A stretch of DNA of 64,000 nt. Origin: Ktedonospora formicarum (lineage in GTDB: Bacteria > Chloroflexota > Ktedonobacteria > Ktedonobacterales > Ktedonobacteraceae). Below are positions 1 to 7,086 of the stretch, one piece after another; positions within the stretch are counted from its first letter, which is position 1, and every line of letters starts with the position of its first letter. The notes beneath the pieces were generated by a model. The model did no database searches. It worked only from the letters and a program-made list of their open reading frames with translations, and had not been told where the DNA came from. The stretch is from positions 2,108,001 to 2,172,000 of the forward strand of contig NZ_BNJF01000001.1 in assembly GCF_016587355.1 (NCBI RefSeq), given 5' to 3'. The position numbers and the translations under genes are program-made.

Positions 1-59
1 ATTCTAAAACCAGAATCGCTCACAAGCATTGTGATTGTGAGCGATTCTGGTTTTAGAAT
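1..59. terminator. Perfect 25-bp inverted repeat, probable bidirectional terminator
   Basis: Arms 1-25 and 35-59 are exact reverse complements around a 9-nt loop. The outer part of the stem contains an AAAA run on the left and TTTT on the right, the layout of an intrinsic terminator that works in both directions. It probably ends a gene lying to the left of the window. It precedes the carbonic anhydrase gene, so it also insulates that gene from upstream transcription. Confidence 0.7.
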
Positions 60-86
60 GTTTGTAAACTATCCAATTTCCTGGCA

Positions 87-95
87 TGATACAAT
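87..95 (+). promoter_or_regulatory. Extended -10 promoter of the carbonic anhydrase gene
   Basis: TGATACAAT matches the extended -10 pattern TGnTATAAT with one change. No convincing -35 box lies 17 bp upstream. A start near position 101 would give a leader of about 24 nt that carries the GGGAGGA ribosome site at 114-120. Confidence 0.45.
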
Positions 96-124
96 AAGGT
101 CAATCTTATTTGAGGGAGGAATAC

Positions 125-652
125 ATGCCCGTTATTGGCCTTAATGGCAGCAAGCCACATATCGCGAAGAATGTCTTTATCGCGCCCGGTGCTATGATTA
201 TCGGAGATGTAACCATTCAAGAAGGCGCAAGCATCTGGTACAACGCAGTCATTCGAGGGGATACAGCACCCATCATCATCGGACCTCGCACCAACATTCA
301 GGATAACTGCACATTACATGTTGACGCTGACGCACCTCTTACTATTGGCGCGGACTGCACCATTGGGCATAACGCTGTAGTTCATGGTGCAACACTTGAG
401 GATCATGTGCTGGTGGGCATGCATGCAACAATCCTTTCGCATGCGCGTATTGGCGCGGAGACGATAATTGGCGCGCAAGCCCTTGTCAGCGAGCATAAGG
501 AGATTCCAGGTAGCACTCTGGCTCTGGGCATTCCGGCAAAGGTTGTACGTCCGCTCAAAGCCGAGGAGTATGCCCAGATACGCAGTAGCGCGGTCCATTA
601 CGGAGAGCGGGCTCGCCAACATAAGCAAGCCATAGAAAGCGCTAAACTCTAA
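125..652 (+). CDS. Gamma-class carbonic anhydrase family protein
   Basis: A 175-residue left-handed beta-helix protein of the gamma-carbonic anhydrase/YrdA/PaaY family, expected to form a trimer with metal at subunit interfaces and, in active members, to interconvert CO2 and bicarbonate. Hexapeptide repeats run through residues 15-130. The three zinc ligands are recognisable: His65 (LHVD), His82 and His87 (GHNAVVHG), with the family spacing of five between the last two. Arg44 in VIRGD and the NIQDN segment are also conserved. The ATG at 125 is chosen because GGGAGGA ends 4 nt before it; an in-frame TTG at 110 would put the ribosome site inside the gene. Some family members are inactive or act as thioesterase partners, so the activity is not proven. 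Its 3' end faces the DUF4097 gene with a 5-nt gap. Confidence 0.9.
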   Translation: MPVIGLNGSKPHIAKNVFIAPGAMIIGDVTIQEGASIWYNAVIRGDTAPIIIGPRTNIQDNCTLHVDADAPLTIGADCTIGHNAVVHGATLEDHVLVGMHATILSHARIGAETIIGAQALVSEHKEIPGSTLALGIPAKVVRPLKAEEYAQIRSSAVHYGERARQHKQAIESAKL

Positions 653-657
653 AACCG

Positions 658-1518
658 CTAAGACTGGGTCAGGATGTCATAGAGCCGTGAAATCTCACTC
701 TTACGCAACCTGACGGGGCCAGTGCCAGAAAAGATTTCGATGTGAGCGTATGGCCCCTTACCAACGTGCTCAGTCTCAAACTCGTTCTCAATCGATGAGA
801 TACCGGAATGCATTTTGTCAACAATAAAGGAGGTAGTCCCAGGCAACGCAACGCTCACAGTTCCGACATCAGAATGAAAGGCATACATTCCCCTGGGGTC
901 CATATCGCCACTAAACGCCACCATACCTGTATTACTATTCATACTCACTTTACCGCTTAAAATTGTATCAGCCACAAAGACGGTTCCCGCACCCGCGTCT
1001 AACTCGGTGCCATCTGTAAGTAATGAGTTAGTAATAGTGATTGATTCCGAACCAGTCCTGATACGAGCCCGCCCTTGAAGACCATCTAGAGCGATATCAC
1101 CTGCTCGCATAGTCAGGTTAATATTCACGGTCGAAGGGACACTAATATCCAAGTCGACTCCAGCCCAGCCTAGATGAATAGGCCCCTCGGAGCCTCCTTG
1201 GTTAATCTGCAAAGTATTACCGCTTTGGACGATTTTTACCCATACATCGCTCGTTGCGCCAAACGCGCCGAAATACTTTGTGCCAGTAATGCTGACACCT
1301 GTTCCCCCACCACGATGAATGCGCACCGAGCCAGTTTCGAGTGTCATATTCAGGCTCGCTTCTCGTGGGTGGTCCAGAAAATAGGTTGTTGTCTCCAATG
1401 GTGCTGTACGCGCGAAGCTGCGCGTTGCGCCAATAGCAAGCAATACAGCTCCCATCAGCACGCAAGATATTACCACGATCAACTTACGCCAATCGCGCTT
1501 CCCTCGCTGCTTGCTCAC
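658..1518 (-). CDS. DUF4097-like beta-helical membrane-anchored protein
   Basis: A 286-residue protein with a basic N-terminus (residues 1-12) and one hydrophobic segment at about 13-36 that could be an uncleaved anchor or signal peptide. The rest is a repetitive beta-rich region with many short G-x-[IV]-x-[IV] strands, as in the DUF4097 (putative adhesin) family, which folds as a right-handed beta-solenoid. It is therefore probably exposed outside the membrane. The start is a GTG with AAGGAGGA 8 nt upstream. It lies downstream of the ccm operon, separated from it by a 17-bp inverted repeat, so it may be an independent unit. The function is unknown. Confidence 0.75.
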   Translation of the reverse strand: MSKQRGKRDWRKLIVVISCVLMGAVLLAIGATRSFARTAPLETTTYFLDHPREASLNMTLETGSVRIHRGGGTGVSITGTKYFGAFGATSDVWVKIVQSGNTLQINQGGSEGPIHLGWAGVDLDISVPSTVNINLTMRAGDIALDGLQGRARIRTGSESITITNSLLTDGTELDAGAGTVFVADTILSGKVSMNSNTGMVAFSGDMDPRGMYAFHSDVGTVSVALPGTTSFIVDKMHSGISSIENEFETEHVGKGPYAHIEIFSGTGPVRLRKSEISRLYDILTQS

Positions 1519-1579
1519 AAATAAAATCCTCCTTGACCAACCTTCACCCTCGCCACTTTGGAGTAGCTCGCGAGGTTAA

Positions 1580-1627
1580 GGGTATGTGGTGTAACGCTAT
1601 TGTTCGCCAACGTTACACTACATACCC
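1580..1627. repeat. Inverted repeat between DUF3054 and DUF4097 genes
   Basis: Arms 1580-1596 and 1611-1627 are 17 nt each with one mismatch and a 14-nt loop. There is no T-run after the stem on the minus strand, so it is not a typical intrinsic terminator. It lies 62-109 nt upstream of the DUF4097 start, and could be an operator or an RNA-stabilising hairpin at the end of the ccm transcript. Confidence 0.6.
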
Positions 1628-1689
1628 GAATCATGCTTGGAGAAGGGAAAAGGCTGCACGCGCCATATCCCTAACCTATAAAATTTAAT

Positions 1690-2169
1690 TTATGCCTGCT
1701 GTTCCTGTGCCTTGGCAAGCTTGTTCTGGTTATGTTTCGCCATCGGTAAGCGCCAGATAAAGAGCGCGACCAGGTTGGTTAGCAAAGTCACAATAGCAAA
1801 GCTAACAGGTGGTGGCTTTTGCGTCTCGAAGACGCTACGCAATAGGAGTGCTCCTACACACGCAACCAGCCAGGCCAGAGCAGTGCGCGTCGCCATGCGC
1901 CCTGGTTTCGACGCCAGATCCCGACGGAAGACGCCAAAAAAGGGTGAGAGAACAAACCATGCCAGCGCCACCGGCCAGGTCACACGAAGGAGATTGGCTG
2001 GCTCCAAAGTTTCACCATGACTATTCAACCCGATCACGCCTACAATCAAGAAGGCAATCAGGTCGCCGAGGCCCATGTTAATGATATGTCCCACCCGGGA
2101 ACGCTCCACTGGAGTAGATGGCACGGAATCGATGGTAGGCTTTTGCTGTCGCGTTGCTTTGACTTTCAT
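1690..2169 (-). CDS. DUF3054 family membrane protein
   Basis: A 159-residue protein with four hydrophobic segments (about residues 36-50, 62-82, 95-112 and 122-140) and charged ends. The GDLIAFLIVGVIGLNSHGE stretch and the later FRRD and RTALAW motifs fit the DUF3054 family of small four-helix membrane proteins found in Actinobacteria and Chloroflexota. No enzymatic residues are evident. It is the last gene of the cytochrome c maturation run, separated from ccmD by two tandem copies of a palindromic repeat, so co-transcription is likely but unproven. The function is unknown. Confidence 0.8.
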   Translation of the reverse strand: MKVKATRQQKPTIDSVPSTPVERSRVGHIINMGLGDLIAFLIVGVIGLNSHGETLEPANLLRVTWPVALAWFVLSPFFGVFRRDLASKPGRMATRTALAWLVACVGALLLRSVFETQKPPPVSFAIVTLLTNLVALFIWRLPMAKHNQNKLAKAQEQQA

Positions 2170-2190
2170 AATACATTCCTGTCTTTTTGG

Positions 2191-2262
2191 TTAGCTCCTT
2201 ATTTGAAAACCTGAGCGCGGATGCGCTAGCCGCGACAGCGGCGTTGGTTTTCGTAGAAGACC
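2191..2262. repeat. Dispersed palindromic repeat, copy A (three-way junction)
   Basis: An outer stem, GAAAACC with GGTTTTC, encloses two small hairpins: AGCGC-ggat-GCGCT and GCCGC-gaca-GCGGC. The element begins CTCCTTAT, as other copies do. It is directly followed by copy B. Both lie inside the ccm operon between ccmD and the DUF3054 gene. Confidence 0.8.
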
Positions 2263-2354
2263 TTAGCTCCTTATTTGAAAACCTGAGCGCGGATGCGCTA
2301 GCCGCAACTCCCATTCGTGGGCACGGCAGCGGCGATAGTTTTCTTACGAAGACC
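2263..2354. repeat. Dispersed palindromic repeat, copy B (tandem to copy A)
   Basis: This is identical to copy A for its first 45 bp or so, including the AGCGC-ggat-GCGCT hairpin. An insertion of about 20 bp containing a CCCA-ttcg-TGGG mini-hairpin then lengthens the second arm before GCGGC and GTTTTC. Its presence shows that the family expands by tandem duplication and divergence. Confidence 0.75.
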
Positions 2355-2422
2355 TGACCTGAGTATCAAACGAGAAGGAGAGAAGAGAGGTCACTTCATG
2401 ACCTCCTCTATACCCTGTGCTC

Positions 2423-2584
2423 CTATTCAGCATCCTCACGCTCCTGCTGCTCGCGAACCATCTCCTCAACAACCGCCAGTTCGGCCTGAACCCCACGCAT
2501 ACGCAAGGCAATAACAATGAGGTATATGAACAGGATAAGTATGGCTGCTATATAGGCTATAGCCAGATAGGTAAAACCAGACAT
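2423..2584 (-). CDS. ccmD: CcmD-like small haem exporter subunit
   Basis: A 53-residue protein starting MSGFTYLAIAYIAA and ending EREDAE. Residues 4-28 form one transmembrane helix, followed by a short basic patch (RMR) and a charged cytoplasmic tail. This size, topology and position directly after ccmC are those of CcmD, which in System I helps release holo-CcmE from the CcmABC complex. The ATG follows a GGAGAAGG-type ribosome site and lies 21 nt after the ccmC stop. CcmD sequences are poorly conserved, so the call rests on size, topology and gene order. Confidence 0.75.
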   Translation of the reverse strand: MSGFTYLAIAYIAAILILFIYLIVIALRMRGVQAELAVVEEMVREQQEREDAE

Positions 2585-2605
2585 GGAAATTTTCCTTCTC
2601 CCTTC

Positions 2606-3340
2606 CTAAGAAACCATCGCCCGAAGGCGCTGGGCCAGCGTCTGCGCTCGCTGCAAGAAATAGACCTGACGCGCTAGAAAGATAAACAAGAACGTAAAAG
2701 CGATCATCGCGACGAACATAGTCGCCAGCGCCGAGGGAGGCAGACCCGCGTCGGGATTACCAATCTGCTGTGTAGGATGCTGCCCCCGCCACCAGTTGAC
2801 TGAGAGATAGATAATCGGCACATCGACCGCGCCAACTAACGCCATGACCGCGCCCGCGCGCTGGCTATCCTGCGTACGACCCATATAGTTGCGCAACATC
2901 AGGTAGCCAACATACATAAACCAGAGAATCAACGTTGCTGTTAGCTTAGGATCCCAGACCCACCACGTGCCCCAGATTGGGCGGCCCCAAACCGCGCCAG
3001 TGAGCAGGGCAATAGTAATAAAGACAGTCCCAATCTCAGCGTTGGCGCGTGCGATCCAGTCCCAACGCTCATCCTTTTTCACCAGGCAGATGATACTGGC
3101 GACCGCCAGTACGATAAACGCCAACATGCCCAGCCACGCGCAGGCCACATGCAGATACAGAATACGCTGTGCGTCCTTCTGTAAGGCATCCTCTGGCGCG
3201 TAGAAAAAGGTCATCCACGACGACAATGCCAGCCCAATCAGCGATAATGCGCCAAAGATATAATCGACGGGAGCTAGACCACGCTGCGCCCCAATCTTCC
3301 TCTCACGCATCACATCCACCTCTCGCTTCGCTATAGCCAT
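2606..3340 (-). CDS. ccmC: Cytochrome c maturation protein CcmC (haem handling/export)
   Basis: A 244-residue, six-helix membrane protein of the haem-handling protein family. It carries the tryptophan-rich WGTWWVWDP motif on the outer face and flanking histidines (YLHVACAWLG and the later helix region), which together hold haem for transfer to CcmE. Its length matches bacterial CcmC. The ATG at 3340 follows GAGGA by about 11 nt; an internal ATG at 3310 has a better-spaced GAGGTGG and could be the true start. It sits 7 nt after ccmB and 21 nt before ccmD in the ccmABCD block. Confidence 0.95.
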   Translation of the reverse strand: MAIAKREVDVMRERKIGAQRGLAPVDYIFGALSLIGLALSSWMTFFYAPEDALQKDAQRILYLHVACAWLGMLAFIVLAVASIICLVKKDERWDWIARANAEIGTVFITIALLTGAVWGRPIWGTWWVWDPKLTATLILWFMYVGYLMLRNYMGRTQDSQRAGAVMALVGAVDVPIIYLSVNWWRGQHPTQQIGNPDAGLPPSALATMFVAMIAFTFLFIFLARQVYFLQRAQTLAQRLRAMVS

Positions 3341-3347
3341 ACTTTTA

Positions 3348-4043
3348 TTATTCCTCTACGACAAACTGGAACGTGAGCATTGACACGCCCAGGAAGATGA
3401 CGTCAAACACGATAATTAAACCTAGCCACGGCGGCTCATGTGTCTGGAGCGCGATCAGGTTCTCTGTCAGACGTATCGCGCCAATGACCACTGGAACAAT
3501 CAAGGGAAAGACCAGGATTGGCAATAGAACTGCGCGGGCCCTGGTCGCCGAGGCGATAGCCGCAAAGAGTGTTCCTACACTGGCAATGCCAACTGTTCCC
3601 AGAAAGACGATCCATAGTAATTGGAACAGCGCCCACTCACCGCCGAGCAGGTGCACATTAAACAGGACAATATAAATTGGCAAAGCTACCAGTTCTACCA
3701 CACCAATAAATAGCAAATTCCCCAATAATTTCGCAAGATAGATTGCTCTCCGGTTAACCGGGCAGAGCAAGAGTCGATCTAGCGAGCCATGTTCACGCTC
3801 AGAACCAAGCGTGCGCTCCAAACCAAGCATACTGGCGAAGATAAAGGAGACCCATAGCGCGCCCGGCGCTACCGCTGCTTTATTATCCACTCGCAGGTCA
3901 AAGGCAAAATTAAAGATCACTAAGACAAGCAGGGCAAAAAGGCCCATGCTTAGCCATGTTTGCGTACTTCGGAGTTCGCAGCGAATGTCCTTCCAGAGTA
4001 GCGCGCCAACTTGTATCCAGAACTCTTTGATTTCAGCCAACAT
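3348..4043 (-). CDS. ccmB: Haem exporter membrane subunit CcmB
   Basis: A 231-residue ABC permease of the CcmB family with six predicted helices. The cytoplasmic loop LGSEREHGSLDRLLLCPV is the conserved family segment that contacts the ATPase CcmA. With CcmA and CcmC it forms the complex that uses ATP to release haem-loaded CcmE in cytochrome c maturation. Only 2 nt separate it from ccmA, so the two are translationally linked. Confidence 0.95.
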   Translation of the reverse strand: MLAEIKEFWIQVGALLWKDIRCELRSTQTWLSMGLFALLVLVIFNFAFDLRVDNKAAVAPGALWVSFIFASMLGLERTLGSEREHGSLDRLLLCPVNRRAIYLAKLLGNLLFIGVVELVALPIYIVLFNVHLLGGEWALFQLLWIVFLGTVGIASVGTLFAAIASATRARAVLLPILVFPLIVPVVIGAIRLTENLIALQTHEPPWLGLIIVFDVIFLGVSMLTFQFVVEE

Positions 4044-4045
4044 CG

Positions 4046-4759
4046 TTAGCCCACCACCTCTTGATAAACCTGCCGCAACGTTTCGAGACTGGTCTCTTCA
4101 CTCTCACAGCGTCTCGCGATACGCCCACGCGCCAGCAACACAATCCGATCACTGAGCGCCTGCGCTCGCTCAAGCTGATGGGTAATAAAGATAGCGCTAC
4201 CGCTACGCTCAATATGCTCATCCAGTAGCTTGTCAATCAGGACCAACCCCTGCTGATCCAATCCTGTATCGGGCTCGTCTAGCAACAACAGATCAGGCTG
4301 ATGCAAGAGCGCCCTGGCCCAACTCAAGCGTTGTAGTTGTCCGCGCGAAAATGTTCCAACACGCTCACGTGCATACTTTTCTAGCCCCACACGATTCAGC
4401 CAGGTCAGCGCCCGCTCTCGCCCCTCCGGAACGCTATACATGCGCGCGAAGAACTCCAGATTCTCGCGCGCTGTCAGTTCCTCATAGAGGTAGGATTGAT
4501 GACCAACGAAACCGATCAGGCGGCGCACCTCCTGTACATCCCGCGCACAGTTCCACCCATAGAGATGCACAGAGCCCGCACTTGGCTTCGCCAGGCAAGC
4601 CAGGATACGCAACAATGTTGTTTTACCAGCGCCATTAGCACCCAGCAAAGCTACGCGCTCGCCCGCGCGTACCTGAAGATCGATACCACGCAGAATAGGC
4701 TTGAAACCATAGCTCTTCTTCAAATCCTGAATTTCGACAGCGACAGGCGCGCTGGTCAT
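4046..4759 (-). CDS. ccmA: Haem exporter ATP-binding subunit CcmA
   Basis: A 237-residue ABC ATPase. The Walker A is GANGAGKTT (about residues 39-47), the signature is FSRGQLQRLS in place of the canonical LSGGQ, and the Walker B is LLLLDEPDTGLD, followed by the switch histidine in ITHQ. It energises the CcmAB(C) step of System I cytochrome c maturation on the cytoplasmic face. The start overlaps the stop of the upstream gene by 4 nt (ATGA-type coupling). Confidence 0.95.
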   Translation of the reverse strand: MTSAPVAVEIQDLKKSYGFKPILRGIDLQVRAGERVALLGANGAGKTTLLRILACLAKPSAGSVHLYGWNCARDVQEVRRLIGFVGHQSYLYEELTARENLEFFARMYSVPEGRERALTWLNRVGLEKYARERVGTFSRGQLQRLSWARALLHQPDLLLLDEPDTGLDQQGLVLIDKLLDEHIERSGSAIFITHQLERAQALSDRIVLLARGRIARRCESEETSLETLRQVYQEVVG

Positions 4760-6093
4760 CGGCTCGCCGCCTCCCGCTCACGCATAATCGTACGCAGGCG
4801 CGCCTTGGTCTTGTTGCGCTTCTCCTCATAGGTACTTTTGCTGATCTCTTTGGCGTCATACGCCTTGTCAAGCTCTAGCAACTCTTTCAACAGAGCCTTC
4901 TCTTTCTTGTCCCGGGAATCCTCCTCCTCCTCTTCCGCACGCTTCGCCTGTTTCCCCTTCGCGCTTCCCTTAGACTTGGCTGGCTTGCGCGTATCTTCTT
5001 CCAGGCCAAGCTTGATGCGCACGACGCGTATAATATTCCAGGCCAGAATCACGACAGCCAGCAGAACAATTATACCGACAATCAGCCACAGATTATTCAG
5101 GCTCGCAATGGAAAAGCCCGAATTCTTTGTATTGGAAAGGCTCTCCGTAGCCTGGGGCAAGCCCTCGACCTTAAAGAGTAACTGGCGATCCTTGACCAGA
5201 TTAGTCGCGTTATACAGGTTATAGGGATGATCGGCGTTATTGATAACGCCCTTGGGGGTTGCGTCCGCGCTACTGACATGCATCTGCGTGGGCACCATAA
5301 AGGAAATGTCAAGCGTGGGATACATGGCCTTGTAGTCGAAGTTCAGACTATTGCCGCTATAGGGAACTTCAAAGTTAAAGGAGAACTCGCTATCACCGGG
5401 GAGAACAGCAGCGTCACTGGCGAAACCATTCGCAGCCTGGATGGCACGATAGCCATCGAAGCCCTTCTTCAACGAGATAGCGCGTGCGCCCGCTGGCAGC
5501 GGGAAAAAGAGCGCCTTTGGTCGGCCCTGCGAGGCATCCAGCGAACCAACAAAGGCTCTCCCATCCAGATTCTTGAAGGCAAAGATTTCGGAGACGCTCA
5601 GAACATTGCGCTTGGCATCCACACCCTGTACCAGGACAGTCGACTCGATAACGGCCATTTTCGAACTATCAGAGGTCGCATCATACACTGTCAGATCGGC
5701 CTGCTGTTGCGACTGGTTGACCAGAGAGAGGCGATCAGTTGAGTAGTTCGCATTCTGGTACTTGATATAGACAGCAAACGTTAGCGTCTTGTCGTTTGAC
5801 AGATTAGGAAAGTTATAGTTGCCACCCGCGTCAGTTACCGCTGTCTGAGCATCCTTTGAGCTATCCCCCTGCGCGATCTGAAGGGTTACAGTCTGCCCCG
5901 CCATAGGCTGTTTCGTAGTACCATTAAGCAGTTTGCCATATACGCGCCCGGTCCCACCAGCGTATGTATGCGCAGAAACAGGCATCCAGGTAAAAATGCC
6001 GCATAACAGCACGGCTAGTAGTAGCGCACCTCCCGCCCTCCAGAGTATACGCGATAGATTGTAGAACGGTGCCGGGGAATAAGCGCTCATCAT
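4756..6093 (-). CDS. Secreted membrane-anchored protein of unknown function in the ccm operon
   Basis: A 445-residue protein. A signal peptide or anchor lies at about residues 15-42. It is followed by a carboxypeptidase-regulatory/Cna-B-like beta domain (GRVYGKLLNGTTKQPM...) at about 45-120, a long beta-rich extracellular region, a transmembrane helix near 330-355, and a highly charged cytoplasmic tail with a Lys/Glu-rich linker ending in a helical segment (LLKELLELDKAYDAKEISK). That last part resembles the short oligomerisation helices seen in SHOCT-like tails. The start at 6093 has GGAAG 5 nt upstream; longer in-frame starts overlap the ccmI-like gene. It sits between ccmI and ccmA with 4-nt overlap to ccmA, so it is probably needed for cytochrome maturation, but no known Ccm protein matches. 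Confidence 0.7.
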   Translation of the reverse strand: MMSAYSPAPFYNLSRILWRAGGALLLAVLLCGIFTWMPVSAHTYAGGTGRVYGKLLNGTTKQPMAGQTVTLQIAQGDSSKDAQTAVTDAGGNYNFPNLSNDKTLTFAVYIKYQNANYSTDRLSLVNQSQQQADLTVYDATSDSSKMAVIESTVLVQGVDAKRNVLSVSEIFAFKNLDGRAFVGSLDASQGRPKALFFPLPAGARAISLKKGFDGYRAIQAANGFASDAAVLPGDSEFSFNFEVPYSGNSLNFDYKAMYPTLDISFMVPTQMHVSSADATPKGVINNADHPYNLYNATNLVKDRQLLFKVEGLPQATESLSNTKNSGFSIASLNNLWLIVGIIVLLAVVILAWNIIRVVRIKLGLEEDTRKPAKSKGSAKGKQAKRAEEEEEDSRDKKEKALLKELLELDKAYDAKEISKSTYEEKRNKTKARLRTIMREREAASR

Positions 6094-6136
6094 GCTCACT
6101 TCCTCTTTCCTCACCTGCATAAAGCTACTTCGCATC

Positions 6137-6499
6137 TTATTCGCTTTCTTTCTCCTGCTCGCGCATCGTGCGCAACTGCTCTTCAATTCTCTCATCTATG
6201 GCTTGCTCTTCATCATGGCGCGCTTTAAGCGCGACAAGGGCTCGGCGCATATAGCGCTCACGCATTGTCTGATAATCTGGCTCATCGATATTCCCTAGCT
6301 GATAATCAAGCTCTACCTCCTGTAGAGCCGTCTTTGCCGCGACCTCTTGCTCAGTTGTGCTGGCATCGGGTTTCAGCTCAGGCTTCTGAACAGAATCGGG
6401 CGCGCTTTCAGTTTGCAAGGCAGGGACACCCTTCAAAAGTGGATACGCGACAAATGCCAGGGCCAATAAGGCCAGGATAATTGCGATACTAATAGCCAT
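6137..6499 (-). CDS. CcmI-like cytochrome c maturation protein (short)
   Basis: A 120-residue protein with one N-terminal transmembrane helix (about residues 2-22), a Pro/Glu-rich linker and a cytoplasmic or surface helical region. The region includes VELDYQLGNIDEPDYQTMRE, the pattern typical of the N-terminal segment of CcmI. CcmI presents apocytochrome to the haem ligation complex. Here the TPR domain of proteobacterial CcmI is absent and the protein ends in a coiled-coil-like charged tail. It overlaps ccmH by 1 nt, a position consistent with the role. It is best described as CcmI-like. Confidence 0.75.
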   Translation of the reverse strand: MAISIAIILALLALAFVAYPLLKGVPALQTESAPDSVQKPELKPDASTTEQEVAAKTALQEVELDYQLGNIDEPDYQTMRERYMRRALVALKARHDEEQAIDERIEEQLRTMREQEKESE

Positions 6500-7086
6500 T
6501 AGAGCGCCTCCATCTGTGTGCCAGGGCCAGATTTTTCTCGCTTCTCATTCACACGTGGACGAAAGAGTATATCATCAGCCGCCAACTCATCTTCTAGCAA
6601 TGCCTGATAACGTTCGCGCTCCTTATCGTCCAGCATATCCACCTCGCGCTTTGCCTTCACAGGCACATGTGTCTGGGCTTGCCGCTTCCAATCGCGGAGC
6701 GTCAAATAAACCAGCCCGCAGCCCCCCAAAATTAGTAACAGTGGTACCAACCAGGAGAAGAGCGCGAAGCCCTGAATCTGAGGCGATAATAGAATATCTT
6801 CGCCATAATGATCGCGAAAATAATTCAATACATCCTGCTCTGACTTCCCCGACTGCAATTGCTGGCGCACCTGGGAGCGCATCTGGCGCGCCAAGTCAGC
6901 CTTGGAGTCCGCTATCGATTCTCCCTGGCAAACGGGACACTTGATCTGGCTCGCGACTTCTTGAACGCGCTGATCCAATGTTTGGTTACGCTCCGCATTG
7001 ATGTAGGATATAGACCAGGCAGCCAGCACCAACGCGACCAGAGCCAGAAAGAGATAGAGTGTGCTTCGAGGTTTCAGCCGACTCAT
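6499..7086 (-). CDS. ccmH: Cytochrome c maturation thiol protein CcmH
   Basis: A 195-residue protein of the CcmH/CycL/NrfF family. An N-terminal membrane helix (about 10-30) is followed by the redox motif CPVCQ with Cys50 and Cys53, the conserved three-helix domain (SIADSKADLARQMR, FRDHYGED), a second helix near 105-125, and a C-terminal charged extension of about 65 residues. CcmH reduces or holds the CXXCH cysteines of apocytochrome before haem attachment by CcmF. It overlaps ccmF by 4 nt. Confidence 0.93.
   Translation of the reverse strand: MSRLKPRSTLYLFLALVALVLAAWSISYINAERNQTLDQRVQEVASQIKCPVCQGESIADSKADLARQMRSQVRQQLQSGKSEQDVLNYFRDHYGEDILLSPQIQGFALFSWLVPLLLILGGCGLVYLTLRDWKRQAQTHVPVKAKREVDMLDDKERERYQALLEDELAADDILFRPRVNEKREKSGPGTQMEAL

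Noticed and set aside
2078..2314. Minus-strand open frame with duplicated SALRFSNKEL segments
   Set aside because: The repeated peptide is just a translation of repeat copies A and B. There is no ribosome site and it overlaps the DUF3054 gene start.
2191..2354. Tandem palindromic repeats considered as a CRISPR array
   Set aside because: There are only two adjacent units, with no unique spacers of constant length and no cas genes. Other copies are scattered singly.
5227..5742. Plus-strand 171-residue open frame inside the ccm operon
   Set aside because: It lies antisense to the 4756-6093 gene, lacks a ribosome site and resembles no family.
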